A stretch of 64,000 nucleotides of DNA, taken from assembly GCF_008642355.1 (NCBI RefSeq), contig NZ_CP029193.1, positions 5,666,001 to 5,730,000 on the forward strand, in the 5' to 3' direction. Positions 62,403 through 64,000 of this stretch are shown in pieces. The position numbers were made by a program, and so were the translations under genes. The stretch comes from Streptomyces venezuelae. Lineage in GTDB: Bacteria > Actinomycetota > Actinomycetes > Streptomycetales > Streptomycetaceae. The first letter of the stretch is position 1. Each line of letters opens with the position of its first letter. Below the pieces are notes generated by a model, which saw nothing but the letters and a program-made list of their open reading frames with translations, had not been told where the DNA came from and searched no databases.

Positions 62403-62437
62403 ATCCTATCGGTTTGTTTCGCTACGGAATATTCCGT
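62403..62437 (-). promoter_or_regulatory. pyk promoter with a 14-bp palindrome
   Basis: TAGGAT (62403-62408, minus strand) is 7 bases before the ATG. Upstream, ACGGAATATTCCGT (62424-62437) is a perfect palindrome and lies at about the -35 position, so a regulator could act there. Confidence 0.6.
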
Positions 62438-62469
62438 CTGGTGGAATCTACAAATGGGCGGACAGGCGC

Positions 62470-63687
62470 TCAGGCGTTGCGGCCACTGACCAATGCATAC
62501 GTCTGATCGGCGATCTCCAGTTCTTCGTCGGTGGGCACCACGGCGACGGCCACACGCGCGTACTCCGGCGAAATGAGACGGGGTTCGTCGGAACGTACGG
62601 AATTGAGTGCGCCGTCCACCGCGAGACCCAGCTCCTCCAGGCCCGCCACCGCCGCTTCCCGCACCGGGGCGGCGTTCTCGCCCACCCCGGCGGTGAACGC
62701 GATGGCGTCCACCCGGCCGAGCACCGCGTAATAGGCGCCGATGTACTTCTTCAAACGGTGGATGTAGATGTCGAAGGCGAGAGCCGCCTCTTCGTCACCC
62801 TCGTCTATGCGGCGCCTGATCTCCCGCATGTCGTTGTCGCCGCAGAGACCGATCAGACCGCTCTTCTTGTTGACCAGAATGTCGATCTCGTCGATGGACA
62901 TTCCGCCGACCCGGGCGAGATGGAAGATCACCGCCGGGTCCATGTCACCGGTACGGGTACCCATCACGAGCCCCTCCAGTGGCGTGAGCCCCATCGACGT
63001 GTCCACGCAACGGCCGCCCCGCACCGCGCTCGCCGAAGCGCCGTTGCCCAGGTGCAGCACGATGACGTTGACGTCCTCGGGCGCCCTGCCGAGCAGCTCC
63101 GCGGTCTTGCGCGAGACGTACGCGTGGGACGTGCCGTGGAAGCCGTAGCGCCGCACGCGGTGCTCGTCGGCGGTCTTCACGTCCAGCGCGTAACGTGCCG
63201 CGGACTCCGGCATCGTGGTGTGGAACGCCGTGTCGAAGACGGCGACCTGCGGCAGGTCGGGGCGGAGCGCCTGCGCGGTGCGGATACCGGTGATGTTCGC
63301 CGGGTTGTGCAGCGGCGCCACGGGGACGAGCCGCTCGATCTCCTTCATGACCGCGTCGTCGACGACCGTCGGCTCGGTGAACTTCAGGCCGCCGTGGACG
63401 ACGCGGTGGCCGATCGCGGCGAGCTCGGGGGAGTCGAGGCCGAGCCCGTCGGCGGCCAGCTCGTCGGCGACGGCCCGCAGCGCCTGCTCGTGGTCGGCGA
63501 TCGGCTCCTCGCGCTCACGGGGCTCGGCGCCGCCGCCGGTCAGCGGGGTGTGCTTGAGCCGGGAGGTCTCCTCACCGATCCGCTCGACCAGGCCCACGGC
63601 GAGACGCGAGCTGTCCCGCATGTCGAGGAGCTGGTACTTCACCGACGACGAGCCGGAGTTGAGGACGAGTACGCGCGTGGCGGTCAC
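62470..63687 (-). CDS. ackA: Acetate kinase
   Basis: A 405-residue acetate kinase, interconverting acetyl phosphate and acetate with ADP/ATP. Motifs: VLVLNSGSSSVKYQL at the start, HRVVHGGLKFTEPTVV, VAVFDTAFHTTMPESA, GFHGTSHAYV and HLGNGASASAVRGGRCVDTS. The GTG at 63687 has GAAGG about 9 bases upstream; a GTG at 63699 would overlap that site. The gene lies just upstream of pyk and just downstream of pta, so pta-ackA is probably one operon. Confidence 0.97.
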   Translation of the reverse strand: MTATRVLVLNSGSSSVKYQLLDMRDSSRLAVGLVERIGEETSRLKHTPLTGGGAEPREREEPIADHEQALRAVADELAADGLGLDSPELAAIGHRVVHGGLKFTEPTVVDDAVMKEIERLVPVAPLHNPANITGIRTAQALRPDLPQVAVFDTAFHTTMPESAARYALDVKTADEHRVRRYGFHGTSHAYVSRKTAELLGRAPEDVNVIVLHLGNGASASAVRGGRCVDTSMGLTPLEGLVMGTRTGDMDPAVIFHLARVGGMSIDEIDILVNKKSGLIGLCGDNDMREIRRRIDEGDEEAALAFDIYIHRLKKYIGAYYAVLGRVDAIAFTAGVGENAAPVREAAVAGLEELGLAVDGALNSVRSDEPRLISPEYARVAVAVVPTDEELEIADQTYALVSGRNA

Positions 63688-63712
63688 TGATCGAGACACC
63701 TTCTGTGGGGGG

Positions 63713-64000
63713 TTACTGGGTCGGCGGCTGGGGCTGGGACTGGATCGCCGTGATGGCGACGGTGTTGACGATGTCCTGGACGAGCGCGCCCCGGGACAGG
63801 TCGTTGACCGGCTTGCGCAGGCCCTGGAGGACCGGGCCGACGGCGATCGCGCCGGCCGAGCGCTGCACGGCCTTGTACGTGTTGTTGCCGGTGTTCAGGT
63901 CGGGGAAGATCAGCACGCTGGCCTGGCCCGCGACGTCCGAGTCGGGCAGCTTCGTGGCCGCGACCGACGGCTCCACGGCGGCGTCGTACTGGATCGGGCC
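63713..64000 (-). CDS. pta: Phosphate acetyltransferase, 3' part
   Basis: The last 95 residues of phosphate acetyltransferase, which converts acetyl-CoA and phosphate to acetyl phosphate. The 5' end is outside the window. The C-terminal segments [20 protein letters not shown], then [20 protein letters not shown] and [14 protein letters not shown], are the conserved end of PTA. Only 25 bases separate it from the ackA start, as expected for a pta-ackA pair. A Pro/Gln tail ends it. Confidence 0.96.
   Translation of the reverse strand, partial: GPIQYDAAVEPSVAATKLPDSDVAGQASVLIFPDLNTGNNTYKAVQRSAGAIAVGPVLQGLRKPVNDLSRGALVQDIVNTVAITAIQSQPQPPTQ

Overview
The window is chromosomal DNA from a Streptomyces. 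GC is very high throughout, and the gene order is one I recognise from the core of the S. coelicolor chromosome, roughly SCO5372 to SCO5425: atp operon, chiC, nucS, filP-scy, meaB, icmA, pyk, ackA, pta. The SCO assignments come from memory of that genome and were not checked by a search. I see no tRNA, rRNA, insertion sequence, prophage or CRISPR array. About 62 protein genes fill the window, many joined by 1 to 4 base start/stop overlaps.

Layout. 1-3027: end of the ATP synthase operon (atpG partial, atpD, atpC) and a DUF2550 protein. 3105-9868: secreted chitinase ChiC with a chitinase-type direct-repeat promoter, a NarL-type two-component pair, an unknown membrane protein, a PduO-type cobalamin adenosyltransferase and a DrrAB-like ABC exporter. 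9977-17867: a divergent TetR, 3-hydroxybutyryl-CoA dehydrogenase, a STAS protein, a membrane-anchored P-loop protein with a long Pro/Thr/Ser tail, mismatch endonuclease NucS, an SCO5389-type protein and a luciferase-like oxidoreductase. 17895-22756: two paralogous ABC transporter pairs around a GGCT-like gene. 22831-27920: the coiled-coil cytoskeletal genes filP and scy.

28159-36694: methylmalonyl-CoA epimerase, an acetyl-CoA acetyltransferase, meaB, a PepSY protein facing an OmpR-type two-component system, a MarR regulator and three AIM24 genes in tandem. 36862-39703: a DUF3817 protein, a thiamine-binding-like protein, and a TetR-controlled operon with nested palindromic operators. 39889-44732: a cslA/glxA-like pair facing a GH6 glucanase gene, which resembles the hyphal-tip glycan locus. 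44790-49932: ArsR/MFS/MarR, a second DUF3817 protein, and icmA. 50113-55562: a secreted hydrolase and an OmpR-type two-component system divergent from a MurG-like glycosyltransferase and an extended SDR. 55639-60888: TetR, a thioredoxin-TPR protein, a 643-base structured non-coding stretch, and a DUF6230/DUF6114/secreted acidic protein operon. 60965-64000: pyk, ackA and the end of pta.

How the genes fit together. One theme is CoA and B12 metabolism: the adenosyltransferase makes the cofactor, MeaB guards B12 mutases, epimerase and IcmA act on branched C3-C4 acyl-CoAs, and Pyk/AckA/Pta connect pyruvate, acetyl-CoA and acetate. The other theme is polar growth and the cell envelope: Scy, FilP, the CslA/GlxA/GH6 set and the MurG-like module. 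The most interesting material is regulatory: a 22-bp perfect palindrome filling the icmA promoter spacer, nested palindromes at the DUF4166/TetR operon, helically phased repeats at two OmpR-type promoters, a possible shared TetR operator, and a recurring TANNNT-N7-start geometry that suggests leaderless mRNAs.
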